In this document: one piece after another, positions 33,100-44,903 of the stretch
Position numbering within the stretch: position 1 is the first letter of the stretch
Layout: each line of letters opens with the position of its first letter
From: Watersipora subatra
Taxonomy: Eukaryota; Bryozoa; Gymnolaemata; Cheilostomatida; Watersiporidae
Length of the DNA stretch: 64,000 bases
Reading direction: 5' to 3'
Assembly (NCBI RefSeq): GCF_963576615.1
Contig: NC_088710.1
Span: 2,026,001-2,090,000 of the forward strand
Made by a program: the position numbers and the translations under genes
The notes under the pieces: model-generated
Told to the model about the DNA's origin: nothing
Database searches by the model: none
What the model saw: only the letters and a program-made list of their open reading frames with translations

Positions 33100-36000
33100 A
33101 TGCCTGTGATTGACGGAAAACGTTGTAAGTTTGTACATTCATTGCTCTCATTTACTAGCACAAAACTATGGTTCAACTGGGCAGAATGAATTAAGCACGG
33201 GCAAAAATTTACCTTTTCAGTTTACTATTTTCTCAGTTTTGTGGTGATGAATTGAACAATGAATCAGTGCTCAACAAATCAACACTATGGTGATTCACAA
33301 TTCTTGTGCAATGCGTACTGATTTAGTTCAATCAAGTATTGTTTTCGCTTGAATTGCATATGGACACTTTTCAACCACTCCTAAGCAGCTCCGGATCACA
33401 CGCACTGAAATCTTCTTTTAGTTAACACATTAAACTACAGAATATGTATTTTATGGTTTATCAGTATAACTATAGTCGGAATATTTAAAAAATTGAGTTG
33501 CAATATTAAAAATCACAGCATAGGGCCTCACCTGTGTGTCAGTTTTCAAACAGTTTACCAATCATATCCTGTTGCAGGTTTAGAAATCATGAAGGGTATC
33601 GGTAGCTTTGCGAAAGCAAATACTGATGACTTAGAGCGAGTTGTTGAAAAGTCAGACACAAGCAGTTCGATCATGTCAGATGATATTATCAAGCTTCCCC
33701 GTACCATTCGAGAGCAGATCGCCGACTTTGTTCACTCACGCAAATTTCAAATCGTTGTAATCTGTCTCGTTCTACTTGACTGTATCCTAGTCATTTCAGA
33801 GCTGCTTATTGACTTGAAGGCTTTTGAGAATGAGGCTTCCGTCGGCCGAAACCTCACTCACACCGTGTCGAAGGAAACAGTTGTCAGTAATGATGAGCCC
33901 TCCTTGAAGAAAGAGATCATTGAGGCAGAAGAAGCGGAAGAGCCATCACTAGTGGCGGCTGAAGTCCTCCACTACTGCAGCATTGCCATTCTCAGTATCT
34001 TCCTTCTGGAATTGTTTGCTAAGCTCTTCGCCATGGGAAAGGAATTTTTTCATCACAAATTAGAAATAATTGACGCTGTTATAGTTGTTGTATCTTTTGC
34101 TCTTGACATCGCTTTCATAGATTCTGAAGGACTGAGCTCTGTCTTCGGCCTTCTGGTTCTTCTACGGCTTTGGAGAATTGGTCGAATAGTCAATGGTGAG
34201 TTCAGGGGTAGGGAAGGGTATACCTGCAGTGCTTGCCACTCTTTTTGGATTCACAATCAATGATAGCTTATCTCAAGAAGATCAAGAGATTTACTGAGCT
34301 TCACTGATTATACAGAAAGATTATGAGTGGGAGTTGTGTACTCAACTAGTGTGACCTTATTGCTAGTAGGTGCGGTTACTTCTTGAGATGGCTCTCTCAT
34401 TCTATATATATCTGCTTTTATATCTAACAGCTTCGGTTTGCTGGCTTTAGTTGTCAGAGTTATGTTTTCTTTGTTTGCAAAAGCGGGTCCGAGTCATGAA
34501 AAAAAACTGATTTCTTGAGTGTATGTCTTTGGTATACTAACGCATGTCTTCAAACCATGTGAGAAATGGGTAGTATAAGCGATACACAATTTAAAATTGG
34601 GTCAGCTAATAACCTTGAAAAGATAAGGGTATTTTTACTGTTCGCACCGTATATATATACATGTATATATATATACATGTATATATATAGTAAGGTTATA
34701 TATATAGCCCTTTAATTAGAGTTTTATATTACTGAAGACTTTTTAAAAAAAGTTTTCGAGAAATAATTCATTGATATGTTGGATTTTTGTTATTAATTTT
34801 ATTGGTCATGGTTAAATTATATAAAAATAAGTGTTGGCACTATATTACTAATCACTAATTAACACTTTATTACTAAGGTAATAAAGTGTTAATTATAAAG
34901 TGTTTTATTAAAAGTAATAGTCTTTTTTATCGATTTTAACTTGTTATGATTTTATCATTGAGCACTCTGCTTGGATTTTATTATTTTATTCATATAGACG
35001 TATTTATGTGTGTATATATATACATTTAGTAGTATATATACTGTACATTTACCATACACCCTCTATTTGAACGCCATATCGCTGTATGTTTCAAGCCTTT
35101 TCCCATAGTGACATTTTATTAGAGGTGACATTCAAAAAGAGTGATGCAGTATTTTTTGACTTGCTCATCAGAATTCTGGGAAGATAGATTTAACTCTTTT
35201 CCGGGCACAGCGATACTAATGTTGCTTAGATTTTGTGCTTTTGTTTGAGCGGAGTGACGTTGTTGCCGTCGGTTTCAGCTTTGTTGCTAAACCGTTTTTT
35301 GTGTAGCCATCGAAGTATCAGCCTGAGTTGCACAAGGAACTACATTGACTAAAACATATTAGCCAGATACCGCTATTAGTTATTTCGATGGTGTAACTCT
35401 CAAAGCTTTAAAGAAAAATCATGACACTTCGAAACTTCGTCTTCAGGTCAGATTGTAAACTACATTATGGATGAATCGGAAGACTATGGATCGGATTTTG
35501 ACCTTAGTGACTTCGTGACTAGTTTGAAAGTTACAATGATAACTGTTATTACATGTTAAATAAAATTTTCTGTGCGAAAACTTTTTTATTACCCGGGCAA
35601 TGCCAACATTCAGCAAGTATAGTTATAAAATATGCCTTGAAATTTAGAATAAAGTAAAAACTTGAAAGCTCCAACAAATTGCAAGCAATAGATATCAACT
35701 GGTAGAGACTTGTATCAGCTTCCCATGAATATTTATTTAGAGATCTACGACAAGTTGGAGGTGAGTTAGCAAATTTCTTGCATTCAAACGGGTCCCGAAA
35801 GGGCATCCCGAAAGAGATTGCAAAATATTGGTAACATTCGATTCGCCTGTGGAAGGCTAAATTTATCTGCTCAATATGAATTCTGATAAGTGTTTGAAAA
35901 TATAACGCCACCCTTTATTTGAGCGTCACCTTTAGTAAAGCGTCACTATAGGGAAGGGTTAAGAAATAGAGCACCACCGCATTCAAATAAAGGTTTTATG

Positions 36001-39000
36001 GTACGTATATATACTGTACATATACGTTATATATACATATATAGTATATATATGCTGTACATATTTACAATGTATATTGTAAATTAGAAAATGTATACAT
36101 GTACAGTATATACCGCAAAACCTCTAATTGAACGCCATGGCGCTATATTTTTCAATCCTTTCTCTATAGAGACGACGTTCAAATAGAGGCGATGTTCAAA
36201 TAGAGGCGACGTTCAAATAGAGGCGGCGTTCAAATAGAGGCGGGCGTTGTATTCTTCAAATGGCTCATCAGAACTTTAGGAAGATAAATTTAGCCCTTCT
36301 ACGGGCGAAGTAAAAGTCGCTTTTATTTTTCCTTCTCTTTCCAATATTAAGCGATATTAACCCTTTTGGATGCAATAAATTTATCAACTTACTTCCAACT
36401 TGTCAAAGATCTCTTAAAACATATGTATTGAGAAGCCGAGAAATATCTTTACCAGTTGATATCTATTGCTTGCAATTAATCTGCAATGATATTATAGTCT
36501 GTGTCCTGCTTTGCAATCCGGTAAAGCTTTAAATTTTTATTTAATTCTAAATTTAAAGACTTTATATTTGTATTTAACAATCTTCTATATATATATATAT
36601 ATATAATTTATTCATGTGAAACCTTAGATAAAAAACAATTTCATTACTATTAGTTTCATGTCTGTTGCGCAGACAATCATCTGATGATTGTCTGCGCAAC
36701 AGACATGAAACTAATAGTAATGAAGTTGCTTTTTATCTAAGGTTTTACATGAATAAATTTTATATTTAAGCTCTGACCACTCATTGAGCACTATCTGGCA
36801 GCTTTAACACACTACATTGGAATATATATACATATCTCAAAGTCTGTTGTTCGGTCTCTCCAGTTATAGCTATTAAAATCTAGGAATGAAAAATCCGCCT
36901 CGAGTTGGGTTTGATCTCAGGATGTCCCGTTCACCAGGCGATCAATTAACCAATTAAGCTACAGGACATGCAACGGATTCATTAGGCAATATGAGTTGCT
37001 ATCTCGATTAAAATACGCATAGCCTTCTGCGTTACGTGACATCGCCAAAGCTTGCTCTCCCGTCTTTTATTAGTAAGTTTAGCAATATGGACCCAATTGC
37101 CTAATAGCCATTTGCCATTAGCCTTGCACATTGACTAATTTAAGCATACTCAAATTAGTCAAATTGCAAAGCTGATGGCAAGTGACTGGCAACTACCGTA
37201 CTTTTCAGACTATTAACCGCACCCCTATATAAGCCTCATCTGCTTTATTTAAAAAGAAACGATAATAAAGCAGTACATAGGCCGCACCTCTTGTATAGGC
37301 CGCAGAACTCATGAGGGTGCTTTTTAACACGGCAACAATTTTGCTGGTTAAAACGGAACAGTGCCTAATGGCACTGTTGATACCGGCACGGTTAATGCAC
37401 CCTAGCGGTTAATGGAAAAACTACAGAATAGCCGCAGCCTCTAAAGACGTCGCATGTTTAAAACATCGGAAAAAAGCGGATAATAGTCCGAAAAGTATGG
37501 TACATTAATATGTTATAAATCTGCAAATTTACATATTATATGATGACAATCTATTGAATGCTACAAATATATATTCATGAATAAGTGACATTAACGAGCC
37601 ATACTTATGAAACATGCAGGAACAAAAATTAACGTTTGTAAAACAAAAATATTTGCATCGTTTGCTCAGCCAGCTGCGTTGTGATCGTTGCTTTTGATGA
37701 AACGAACATTTAAATACCTTCTACAATGTCTTTTGAACTCAACTTTTCTTTTGAACTGCATGACTAGTCGATATTAGCGTTAAAACAATTTGTTTAGCTG
37801 AGCAAAACATTTACATGCTGCGTTTTGCACAAATGCAAAACGTGAAGGTTTTGCTCTGCTAAGCACAGCTCTTATCCTAAAACTAGTCATTTATATACCA
37901 TCGTAAGTGTGAACCATTTTTCACATACACTGTACTTCGAAGTATCAAGACCGCATTAAACAAGGAACTACTATTAGCCTGAGACTGTTACTCAGTATTT
38001 CTATGGCGATGTTTTCAAAGTTTTAATGGAAAAAAACGAAAAGCTCTGGAGTTGGACAACAAGAGAATTAATTGTTATTGATGTAAACTATTTATTATTA
38101 GTATAATTTTGTGGACACCTGTCTACTGATCACTTGCTATTACGGGTTCATAAAAATCATTGAATGTCAGTATAAGTGTATATATACAGTAGGCTATATG
38201 TACCAGGGATTACGTGTTTGTCACAATTTCCATTTCCATAACATTTCCATAATTAATTTTCATATTATTTCCATTTCCATAACATTTCCATAATCTATTT
38301 CCATATTATTTCCATAACATTTCCATAATTCATTTCCATATGATTTCCATTTCCATAACATTTTCATAATTTATTTCCATATTATTTCCATTTCCATAAC
38401 ATTTCTATAATTTATTTCCATATTATTTCCATTTCCATAACATTTCCATAATTCATTTCCATATTATTTCCATTTCCATAACATTTCCATAATTCATTTC
38501 CATATTATTTCCATTTCCATAACATTTCCATAATTCATTTCCATATTATTTCTATTTCCATAATATTTCCATAATTCCTTTCCATATTATTTCTATTTCC
38601 ATAACATTTCCATAAATCATTTCCATATTTTTTCCATTTCCATAACATTTCCATAATTCATTTCCATATTTTTTCCATTTCCATAACATTTCCATATTTC
38701 TAAAATAAAATTTCCATATCGATTTCCATAAAAATTATGGAAATATTTATGTTTATGGAAATGGAAAAGTAAACATTTCCATAATATGTTTAGCGATCCC
38801 TGGTGTGTACGTATGTGTGCGCGCTTGCGTGTCAAATGAGCGTGTGTGTGTGTGTGTGTGTGCAATCGTCAACTCTTCCCGAATATGTGATTAATTTATA
38901 CATAATATGAATATGATATTTGCTTGCTAATATACTTTATTTAGGGTCCAGGCAACATCAAAACTGTATGCTACCATTGCCTATAACTAAGCCAGAGACG

Positions 39001-40294
39001 ATTTGAGATGTTTTGAGAGTTTCTTTCAGACTCCCTTAATAGTTTCTGTAATACCACTGATGTTAGCTGGGTTTGTGTGTTACCATTGTCCGTACATGTA
39101 GCCAAGTCCAGAGACAATTTGAGTTAATTTCTTCCAGACCACTTTAATAGTTTCTGTAATACCACGGATGTTAGCTGGGTTTGTGTGTTACCATTGTCTA
39201 TACATGTAGCCGAGCAAGAGACAATTTGAGTTAGTTTCTTCCAGACCCCTTTAATAGTTTCTGTAATACCACTGATGTTAGCTGTTTGTGTATTACCATT
39301 GTCTGTTCATGTAGCCTAGTCTATACAATATAACTGCCCTCTGTTTATATCTTGGATTACGTGTATGTTACAATTTCCATAATTCAATTCTATGTTATTT
39401 CCATTTCCATAAAATTTCCATAATTCATTTCCATAATTTCTATATTATTTCCATTTCCATACCCTTTCCATAATTTATTTCCATATTATTTCCATTTCCA
39501 TAATATTTCCATAATTCATTTCCATATTATTTCCATTTCCATAATTCATTTCCATATTTTTTTCCATTTCCATAACATTTCCATAATTTATTTCCATATT
39601 ATTACCATTTCCATAACATTTCCATAATTCATTTCCATATTTTTTCCATTTCCATAACATTTCCATAATTCATTTCCATATTATTTCCATTTCCATAACA
39701 TTTCCATATTTCTAAAATAAAATTTCCATATCCATTTCCATAAAATTATGGAAATATTTATGTTTATGGAAATGGATATGGAAAAGTAAACATTTCCATA
39801 ATATGTTTAGCGATCCCTGATATGTACCGCATGTATATATACTGCATATACAGTATCCATATTTACCATAGGTATGCCATGTATCGCTATGTTGAAATGT
39901 GTAGAGCATACTACAATTATCTCTGTCTTCACTTATCACCTCTATGGTTGCCAGCAGTCTGATCAGTTTTGGGATCTAGGAAGTATGCATACATCTCTTG
40001 CTTTCTCATTAATTAGGGATTGTCTTATCAATGAAGACACAAGCCGACAAAAAGTTAAACAAAGAAAAAGGATTGAGACAGGCTGCCGAGGCTGAGCTAG
40101 TCAAGTTCCGCGAATACTGCACAGCTCAGGAGAGGGAGATCGAGACGTTGCAGCTACTCCTCACACAAAATAACATTGAGTTCACTAAGATGGCTAAGCC
40201 AACTCTACCGGCTAGCACCATCGACGTAGTGGCCGAGGTGAACCAGTACATCGAGGCAAACAGAGTGGTTGCTGCTGACGAAGCTGCCTCTTAA
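33100..40294 (+). CDS. HVCN1: Voltage-gated proton channel Hv1
   Basis: Exons: 33100-33124, 33578-34195, 40017-40294 (921 nt, 306 aa). Hv1 is a dimeric voltage-sensor protein of plasma and phagosomal membranes that extrudes protons. Seen here: S1 (65-88) with the selectivity Asp in LVLLDCILV (D76); S2 (138-161) with the conserved His in LHYCS; S3 (about 166-189) with FFHHKLEIIDA and two Asp; S4 with three gating arginines and the signature Trp in RLWRIGRIVN (R205, W207, R208, R211). A C-terminal coiled coil (about 220-262, KKLNKEKG to IETLQLLLTQNN) fits dimerisation. The S1-S2 loop is unusually long and acidic (about 49 residues) with one N-x-T site. The tiny first exon is inferred from its GTAAGT donor and frame; a Met inside exon 2 (33589) would give 294 aa. 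The 5.8-kb last intron is full of transposons. Confidence 0.93.
34640..34695. repeat. TA/ATACATGTAT palindromic microsatellite
   Basis: Alternating tatata runs are interrupted by two acatgt palindromes in the Hv1 intron. Confidence 0.8.
35049..36003. mobile_element. Inverted-repeat DNA element with long TIRs
   Basis: The left end taccatacaccctctatttg and the right end, read in reverse (taccataaaacctttatttg), start about 120 bp of diverged inverted repeat containing gaacgccatatcgct-like motifs and spaced gaggtgacattcaaa copies. TA sits at both borders, as in mariner/pogo-type elements. Coding remnants are not recognisable. The minus open frame at 35549-35911 runs through the right arm. Confidence 0.6.
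36111..36500. mobile_element. Truncated relative of the 35049-36003 element
   Basis: It begins taccgcaaaacctctaattg and shares the right-arm order of the preceding element (gataaatttagccctt; cagttgatatctattgcttg). Four tandem copies of a 17-bp unit gacgttcaaatagaggc lie at 36171-36240. Confidence 0.6.
36605..36760. mobile_element. 156-bp near-perfect hairpin
   Basis: Arms of about 77 bp pair almost completely, centred on caatcatctgatgattg at 36682; the outer ends are aatttattcatgtgaaacc and its complement. Flanking TA suggests a TA-targeting MITE, or a fold-back element beside the TA run at 36588-36604. Confidence 0.8.
36825..37190 (-). mobile_element. tRNA-derived SINE, family A
   Basis: On the minus strand the body runs from gtagttgccagtcacttgcc through a tRNA-like gcttaattggttaattgatc and a B-box-like gagatcaaacccaac to the shared tail attttaatagctataactgg. 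It lies in the Hv1 intron. Confidence 0.7.
37196..37500. mobile_element. TA-flanked MITE (305 bp)
   Basis: The ends ccgtacttttcagactatta and ggataatagtccgaaaagta/tgg are inverse copies, with TA on both sides (37194-37195, 37501-37502). Internal ggccgcacc-type repeats are also present. The TIR resembles mariner-type MITEs seen in several animals. It has no coding capacity. Confidence 0.8.
38204..39819. mobile_element. Composite hAT-like element, copy 2
   Basis: Same architecture as 15995-17364: CAGGGATTACG start, GCGATCCCTG end, left repeat block, spacer with three units of about 114 bp, right repeat block. Perfect 8-bp target duplications ATATGTAC lie at 38196-38203 and 39820-39827. It is 246 bp longer than copy 1, almost entirely because of extra tttccataa-type repeats in the left block. 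The spacer differs by only a few substitutions and a GT-repeat length change. Its right end lies 197 bp before the acceptor of the last Hv1 exon. Confidence 0.9.
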
Positions 40295-40884
40295 CTTGGT
40301 TGACTCCAGTAACTTGGTATCATACTCTAGCAACCAAATCAGTGCCTCAGTCATCAATCACTTTCTTTCCATAGTTCCACTATCATGTCCATGTATATCT
40401 GTTACTCAAGTTATTGTGAAGACAACTACTAATGTGATCCTAGCCTATTATGGTGGTCTAAATTGAAATGTGGGTAATCGACAAACAATCCAATGACTCT
40501 GGTCAACTTGAAAATTATGAGATTTTTCATTCAGTATTATAAAGCATTGGTATATTAGCAGGAAGCACAACGGAAACTGTATTGGGTATTAAAATTAATT
40601 TTTCTTAAAAGCAGTTTTTCTGTTATCATTTAGCTAAATGTTTTCAAAACTTTATTTATGGTTCAATTTTGTCTATGCCAGCGTTATCACTTTTTCAACT
40701 ATTCATCGAATCATTTTAGCAGTGCTTTTGCAAATTACTACATTTCAAGATTGAATTCAGTAATAACATCTAGTCAAGAACCTAATAGCCCTTTCTATTG
40801 TTCATCAGTTTTAGGTCATCAGACTTTACAGAGCAGTGGAGATATTCTTGAGAACATCTAAAGTCAAATACATACATTATATCA
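40295..40884. other. 3' region of HVCN1
   Basis: The sequence after the Hv1 stop codon presumably includes the 3' UTR. No canonical AATAAA was assigned with confidence. Open frames here are not supported. Confidence 0.4.
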
Positions 40885-40890
40885 ACCTAT

Positions 40891-41100
40891 CTAGGCTAAC
40901 ATGTACATGTGTGATCTTATCCAGACTAACATGTACATGTGTGATCTTATCCAGACTAACATGTACATGTGTGATCTTATCCAGACTAACATGTACATGT
41001 GTGATCTTATCTAGGCTAACATGTACATGTGTGATCTTATCCAGACTAACATGTACATGTGTGATCTTATCCAGACTAACATGTACATGTGTGATCTTTT
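40891..41100. repeat. 30-bp minisatellite, 7 copies
   Basis: Units of ctaacatgtacatgtgtgat plus cttatccaga. Frames on both strands stay open (30 is a multiple of 3) and give repetitive false proteins. Confidence 0.95.
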
Positions 41101-42486
41101 GCAAATCTTCAGTAGTACACCAACTAGTTAACCCAGCTGAGCAACAGGACAGTGAATGGTCAAACGAGCACGATGACATTCAAGCCTGAATATGCCTGTC
41201 AGCTAGGCATCTATAGAAGCGCATCAGTTATTAGGCATAAATTGCCAGTATGTATTCGAAAACTTGACCTTTTACCCTCTAACGTTCCCATTCAGACACG
41301 TCGGTCACCTTTTGGCAAAGCTCATTGGTGACACGCATTTGTGTCCTTTCTTGTCGGCGCCATACGTGTACTGTTCAATTCTATGCCTAATATATATATA
41401 TATATATATGTGGGCAATCTTTATTGTGCTAATCGTTAGTCATATTTTACAACAAAGAAGAACAACACAAAAAACTAGTCTAACTAAAAAATTAATGAAT
41501 AGTCTAACTAATATAATAATGTTGGAACTGAAAGCATAAAATATGTAAAAAGCAAGCTTGAGGATTGATACGAGTTTAAACAAAAAGTGGACAAATAAAA
41601 GCTCTGTGAAAATAGTTACTGTATCTATGACTACAAATTTATAGTTATGGAAACAAACTATAATATAAAAATGTTAAAATAGGTAAGGCTAGATGGTGGA
41701 TGGTATTATTGGTCAAAGGATAGTAGGTGTAGTTTGAGTTTTGTATTAAAATATTGCAGACGAAGAGTTCTTAAATGAGTGCAGAGGCAATTAACTGAAT
41801 TTAGCAGGTTACTGTTGAGTTTGTTGTGGTTTATGGCACTAGGTAATTTAATCCGGGTCCTGGTTTTGTGATTATGGTTTGAAAGCTATAGCTGAGATAT
41901 TAGAGTATTGTGGAGTATTGAATGAGCAGTGAGACAGGTAAAGAACTGTGATAGCTTAGGTAAGGGAAGAACACCGGAAGTGCGTGTTATTAAGTTGGTA
42001 AGTGGTAAGCAATGGTTTTTATGGTGTATGTTTAGGTCTTTGCATATAAGTCGTAAAGCTTTTTGTTTGTAACATAAATAGTGTGTTGATATATTTTACT
42101 GGTATTGGAGGGTAGAACACATGTAGGCCTTATATAAGATGAGAATGGATAAAATTATAGTAATATAGTCTGGCAGTATCTAAGTTCATAAGATGTTATA
42201 ACATAAACGTAGGTTAGATGATATTTTATTTGAAAGGAATGAGATGTGGTCTAACCGTGATAAAGAGTCGTTGATGATAAAGCCAAGGAGTTTAGAAGTA
42301 GATTGTCTTGTTAGGGTACTGTCAAATCGAAATTGTCAGAGGAAAATTCAATGATGGATTTACTACGATATAGTGAGATTTCGAAATGTTAAGAGACATC
42401 TGATTTGTCACGCACCACTGTTGGATAAGTGTTAGGTCTGCATTTATCTTAGATTGGAGGCATGAAGATTCAGTTTCGGGTATAGA

Positions 42487-43772
42487 GAATGAGGATACCT
42501 CAGCATAAGCATGAGGTATCCTCAGCATAAGCATGAGGTATCCTCAGCATGAGCATGAGGTATCCTCAGCATGAGCATGAGGTATCCTCAGCATAAGCAT
42601 GAGGTATCCTCAGCATGAGCATGAGGTATCCTCAGCTTGAGCATGAGGTATCCTCAGCATAAGCATGAGGTATCCTCAGCATGAGCATGAGGTATCCTCA
42701 GCATAAGCATGAGGTATCCTCAGCATAAGCATGAGGTATCCTCAGCATAAGCATGAGGTATCCTCAGCATAAGCATGAGGTATCCTCAGCATAAGCATGA
42801 GGTATCCTCAGCATAAGCATGAGGTATCCTCAGCATAAGCATGAGGTATCCTCAGCATAAGCATGAGGTATCCTCAGCATAAGCATGAGGTATCCTCAGC
42901 ATAAGCATGAGGTATCCTCAGCATAAGCATGAGGTATCCTCAGCATAAGCATGAGGTATCCTCAGCATAAGCATGAGGTATCCTCAGCATAAGCATGAGG
43001 TATCCTCAGCATAAGCATGAGGTATCCTCAGCATAAGCATGAGGTATCCTCAGCATAAGCATGAGGTATCCTCAGCATAAGCATGAGGTATCCTCAGCAT
43101 AAGCATGAGGTATCCTCAGCATAAGCATGAGGTATCCTCAGCATAAGCATGAGGTATCCTCAGCATAAGCATGAGGTATCCTCAGCATAAGCATGAGGTA
43201 TCCTCAGCATAAGCATGAGGTATCCTCAGCATAAGCATGAGGTATCCTCAGCATAAGCATGAGGTATCCTCAGCATAAGCATGAGGTATCCTCAGCATAA
43301 GCATGAGGTATCCTCAGCATCAGCATGAGGTATCCTCAGCATGAGCATGAGGTATCCTCAGCATAAGCATGAGGTATCCTCAGCATAAGCATGAGGTATC
43401 CTCAGCATAAGCATGAGGTATCCTCAGCATAAGCATGAGGTATCCTCAGCATAAGCATGAGGTATCCTCAGCATAAGCATGAGGTATCCTCAGCATAAGC
43501 ATAAGGTATCCTCAGCATAAGCATGAGGTATCCTCAGCATAAGCATGAGGTATCCTCAGCATAAGCATGAGGTATCCTCAGCATAAGCATGAAGTATCCT
43601 CAGCATAAGCATGAGGTATCCTCAGCATAAGCATGAGGTATCCTCAGCATAAGCATGAGGTATCCTCAGCATAAGCATGAGGTATCCTCAGCATAAGCAT
43701 GAGGTATCCTCAGCATGAGCATGAGGTATCCTCAGCATGAGCATGAGGTATCCTCAGTATAAGCATGAGGTG
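42487..43772. repeat. 22-bp minisatellite, about 58 copies, inside the RT active site
   Basis: Units of cctcagcataagcatgaggt plus at. On the LINE strand one unit reads CAT GCT TAT GCT GAG GAT ACC T (His-Ala-Tyr-Ala-Glu-Asp-Thr). The LINE reading enters the array in that frame (AYTEDTS) and leaves it as HAYAE followed by FSIPETESS, so the unit comes from the catalytic Y-x-D-D codons. Confidence 0.95.
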
Positions 43773-44903
43773 TGCTGTGGAGTTTTTAACTTAAGTTAAT
43801 CATTTATAAAAATTTGAAACAGTGTGGGAGCAAGAATTAAACCTTGTGGAACGCCAGTAGCTATAGGAAGAGCATCTGAGCAGATATTTTTCATTTTCAC
43901 GAATTTTTGCCATCCATTCAGATATAACCAGATGGTGCCAAGAAATTTACCAGTTATTCCAATGTTTGCAAGTTTTGAAATAAGGGTATTATGGTGAACC
44001 ATGTCAAAAGCTTTTTAAAGTCAAGAACAATAATGATTAAAGTATTTTGGTTCTTGACCATGTTTGAGCAAGTGGAGTAGAGATGATGAATAATAGTGTT
44101 GCAAGAGGAGTTTTTCTAATTCCTGACTGTAAGCTTCTTATAGTTTTGTTGCTATCTATGTGTATTTGAAGCGCAGTAAGTTTATGGCTTTCATAAATTT
44201 TAGAAAGTATAGGAAGTACAGATATGGGTCTATAATTAGAAAAATTATTTTTATCACCACTCTTGTGTAGTGGGGTAACTATAGCATTTTTCTATAGTTC
44301 AGGAAAAGTTGCTTCCTTAATAGCTCTATTAAATGATATCTGTGGGCGGGATTATTATGAATGTCATTGATATGTGAAGAATTCGAATTGAGATATTATC
44401 AATACCTGTAACTTTGTCCGAACGAATGCGATGCAGTATGTTTACTACATCGGTTATATCTATAGGTGAAATAGTTTTTGATATTTAAATTTCTAGAAAT
44501 GTTGACAAAATGTTTGTTAGATGCATTTACCCAACGAGCGTTCAGGGTTATCAGTTTCTGATGACATATCTGGATTAGGGTTATTTTTGTTAGTGTTGCG
44601 CATAACTTGCCACAGCTTCTTGGTTTGCTTGGCTTTTGACTCTGAAATTAAGTTAGGAATCCAAGGTTTCCTCTTTTTATGTATCAGATTTGTCATGTAA
44701 TTTCTCTGTGTTTTATATTCGTTCTATAACTGCTGACTTTTAAGTTTATCTCTTTTCCATATTTTTTAGAATTTTGCCGTCCAACCAGGGGGAGAAGTTG
44801 AGAACTTGACAAATCTGGTTTTGATTTTTAAGTGATGCAAGATAATCGAGTTCAGTTTAGAAGTAAATGAGTTAAATCTGTCTGTTTTTAATGCAAGCGC
44901 ATT

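Noticed and set aside
35549-35911. 120-codon minus-strand gene
   Set aside because: Runs through the right inverted arm of a DNA element and has no recognised domain; its sister arm at 36111-36500 lacks the frame.
40836-41189. 117- and 100-codon overlapping frames on opposite strands
   Set aside because: Created by the 30-bp minisatellite; the flanks have no coding signal.
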